Source of the DNA: Oryzomicrobium sp.
GTDB lineage: Bacteria > Pseudomonadota > Gammaproteobacteria > Burkholderiales > Rhodocyclaceae
Assembly (NCBI RefSeq): GCF_021287045.1
Contig: NZ_JAJTBG010000018.1
Span: forward strand, 1 to 64,000
Direction of reading: 5' to 3'
DNA: 64,000 bases
Shown here piece after piece: positions 62,668 through 64,000 of the stretch (position 1 is its first letter; every line of letters starts with the position of its first letter). A program made the translations under genes and the position numbers. The notes under the pieces are model-generated. The model made no database searches and was not told where the DNA came from. It worked only from the letters and a program-made list of their open reading frames with translations.

Positions 62668-62887
62668 ATTTATTTGCTTGTAAAAATCATTTCAGCAGCT
62701 AACTGCTCTTGGATCTTTTGCATTTGTGGAGTCATCCCGGATGTCATCTTTTCTGCAACATCAGATTTTGGCTAGTTGTTTGGTCCGCTTTATGGTAGTG
62801 GTTTCTACGTGGGGTTAGGTACGGTTCACAACAGCAAGTGGTCATGCATATTCAAGATTGTCCAGGCAATGGCGAAGAGAAAGATTG
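62668..62887 (-). other. Non-coding tail of cassette 2 with a short gene remnant
   Basis: 220 bases separate the stop of cassette 2 from its attC. The distal part encodes, in one open frame ending right at the attC, ...DVAEKMTSGMTPQMQKIQEQ then LAAEMIFTSK. That is the C-terminus of some other protein, with a stop codon just upstream. A lone GTTAGGT at 62814-62820 may be a decayed attC end. This looks like a fused or decayed older cassette. Confidence 0.45.
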
Positions 62888-63517
62888 TTATACCTCTCCG
62901 GTAAACATATAAATCTTCCAGTTCTCAAAACTGAGTACGCGTTTGCTAGCTGGTTCGAAGCCGGCTGTGGCAAACCAACCGCCGATCAAACCTGGGTTTG
63001 ATGTGATGCGCGAATGATCTGGGATGAGACGATTTTTGTACGCCAACATTCGCCACTCCTCTGACACATATTGCCATCTTCGCCCACAGTTTCGGCAGGT
63101 AAGAAACGTATCAAATCGATCAGTGACGATGTCTTGCTGAAAGCAAGAAAGGTGTAGGGATTCATCCGCGAGGATATTTTGATACTCGTCGTGCCAGCCA
63201 GGACCTTGCTCTTTGCTAACCCAGTACTCGAACTGTGCCCAGTTGCAGGGACATCCGTGCTTCTGGACATAGTCGTGAAGAACAGCTCTAACAGCTTCCA
63301 TTTCTTTTTGGAAGTTGTATTGCGGGAGGCAAACCTGACACACCCCGTCGGGAGACATAGTTAAGACAGGGAAGAGTTCTTGAAATTTGGGTGGTAACTC
63401 GTGGATCGGACTGTCGCCAAATCTCCCGTACCGCCCACAAATATCGCAATGAACTATCCAGCACCGATATAGCTGTTCGGCAAGAAAGTCTTCATGCGAT
63501 TTTGGTTTCGATGACAT
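62888..63517 (-). CDS. Cassette 2: unknown Cys-rich (zinc-finger-like) protein
   Basis: The protein has 209 residues. The ATG is 10 bases after the attC. Four Cys pairs are seen: HCDICGRYG, GVCQVCL, HGCPCNW and LTCRNCGRRWQY. CDIC, CQVC and CRNC have zinc-ribbon spacing, so it likely binds one or two structural zinc ions. The middle is helical and the end is hydrophobic/aromatic. No family is recognised. Confidence 0.7.
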   Translation of the reverse strand: MSSKPKSHEDFLAEQLYRCWIVHCDICGRYGRFGDSPIHELPPKFQELFPVLTMSPDGVCQVCLPQYNFQKEMEAVRAVLHDYVQKHGCPCNWAQFEYWVSKEQGPGWHDEYQNILADESLHLSCFQQDIVTDRFDTFLTCRNCGRRWQYVSEEWRMLAYKNRLIPDHSRITSNPGLIGGWFATAGFEPASKRVLSFENWKIYMFTGEV

Positions 63518-63527
63518 CTCTTGAAGT

Positions 63528-63618
63528 ACCTAACGATGAGGGTAAGCGGACCGCCGTGCGAGGCGGCCAGTCAATATGCAGATGGTTCCCGGCGGTCCGG
63601 TTGACTGGTTTGTTAGAC
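63528..63618 (-). other. attC site between cassettes 1 and 2
   Basis: On the minus strand: R'' GTCTAAC (63618-63612), stem CGGACCGCCG / CGGCGGTCCG, and R' GTTAGGT (63534-63528). Length is 91 bases. The TAA of cassette 1 is within R''. This is the cleanest attC of the array. Confidence 0.9.
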
Positions 63619-63942
63619 ATTAACACTCTTGGTCTCTAAGCCATCAAGTTCTGAATCGAACCAGTTGAGCATGCCTTCTCTAGCCCGGTGAAACCGAATA
63701 GTGATTTCATCCAAGTCTTCTTGAACATAGATACGGAATACATAGGTTGGCCAATGGGATTTCATCTCTCTTTCCCATGAGGTCAACAATACGTCAGCAG
63801 CAGCCTTGCGATCCGACTCATCGAAGTGTATGTGATTAATGATAGCCTCCTGTCCAGCGGCGTCCAGATTGTGGTGGCCATGAGAGCGAGTGAGCTTGTT
63901 TTTATCAAAAATGCAGCCATCGCGTTCGATGAGGGGAGGCAT
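63613..63942 (-). CDS. Cassette 1: unknown small protein
   Basis: The protein has 109 residues from the ATG at 63942, 5 bases after the attC end. It is hydrophilic and His-rich near the start (LTRSHGHHNLDAAGQEAIINHIHFDESDRKAA), and otherwise mixed alpha/beta. No family is recognised. Its last codons and stop overlap the attC. Confidence 0.7.
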   Translation of the reverse strand: MPPLIERDGCIFDKNKLTRSHGHHNLDAAGQEAIINHIHFDESDRKAAADVLLTSWEREMKSHWPTYVFRIYVQEDLDEITIRFHRAREGMLNWFDSELDGLETKSVNV

Positions 63943-63947
63943 AACAT

Positions 63948-64000
63948 GCCTAACGTAGAACTAACCGGCGCTGCGCCACTTTCTGGCGCAGCGTCCAGCG
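63948..64000 (-). other. Partial attC site cut by the window edge
   Basis: R' GTTAGGC (minus strand, 63954-63948) plus one stem with CTGCGCCA (63971-63978) / TGGCGCAG (63984-63991). The R'' end is beyond 64000. It shows that at least one more cassette, or attI, lies to the right. Confidence 0.75.

Larger units (their letters stand above)
61226..64000 (-). mobile_element. Integron gene-cassette array (distal part)
   Basis: There are five small genes, all on the minus strand, each directly followed by an attC site ending in GTTRRRY, with only a few bases between attC and the next ATG. GC falls sharply relative to the rest of the window. Stops of two genes lie inside the attC sites, as is common for cassettes. 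The reading direction implies attI and any integrase beyond 64000. No integrase is in the window, so it could also be a cluster lacking one. Confidence 0.85.

Noticed and set aside
1-64000. CRISPR arrays, tRNA or rRNA genes, transposases
   Set aside because: No regularly spaced direct repeats, no cloverleaf with T-loop GGTTCRA and 3' CCA, no rRNA signatures and no DDE or tyrosine/serine recombinase motifs were seen by eye. A covariance search for tRNA would settle the RNA part.

Overview
The window is a contiguous piece of chromosome from a high-GC betaproteobacterium, most likely a denitrifying Rhodocyclales/Zoogloeaceae-type organism (Azospira, Thauera or Azoarcus-like). The evidence is gene content and order: a clade I nos cluster, hemA/prfA/prmC/grxD, amgK-murU opposite lptD-surA-pdxA-rsmA, and the epd/pgk/pyk/fba/purC block. 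The genus is inference. Nearly all of the window is very GC-rich with dense core genes. The last 3 kb is clearly lower in GC and of a different nature.

Layout. 1-6.4 kb: the end of a thiolase gene, a DUF4442 protein, an aldehyde dehydrogenase / Tat-type small subunit / GMC oxidoreductase operon, a DUF2802 protein and a SPOR-domain protein. 7-17.4 kb: a TPR protein divergent from the nitrous oxide reduction cluster nosZ | nosR-orf-nosD-nosF-nosY-nosL-orf-nosL2, with Fnr/Dnr-like boxes before nosZ and nosR. 17.5-25.1 kb: a lipoprotein, a malate/lactate-dehydrogenase-family enzyme, grxD, prmC, prfA and hemA; four unrelated small genes sit between prfA and hemA. 25.3-30 kb: ubiH-pepP and murU-amgK. 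30-36 kb: lptD-surA-pdxA-rsmA. 36-44.7 kb: a small ribbon-helix-helix-like protein, a DUF2892 protein with a Crp/Fnr-type promoter next to a Crp/Fnr regulator, exonuclease III, prlC, purC and DUF3422. 44.9-60 kb: central carbon genes fbaA, pyk, pgk and epd, separated by a cobalamin-riboswitch-controlled bluB, corA, an OmpA lipoprotein, and a cstA-yjiX-cobW operon with a divergent Cache-domain two-component system. 60.3 kb: an unknown protein behind a textbook sigma-54 promoter.

61-64 kb is an integron gene-cassette array. Five small minus-strand genes of low GC are each followed by an attC site (four complete, one cut by the window edge). One cassette looks like an Imm45-type immunity protein and the others are unrecognised. 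The array runs off the right edge, so attI and the integrase, if present, should lie beyond 64000. The left end abuts a truncated GNAT gene.

A second novelty is a dispersed, partly palindromic DNA repeat (consensus about CCTGGA-N5-AGGACTGGCGCGGGGTTTGCC). It occurs between genes and also inside prmC, murU and probably nosD, read in a different codon phase in each. No rRNA, tRNA, CRISPR array or transposase was seen.
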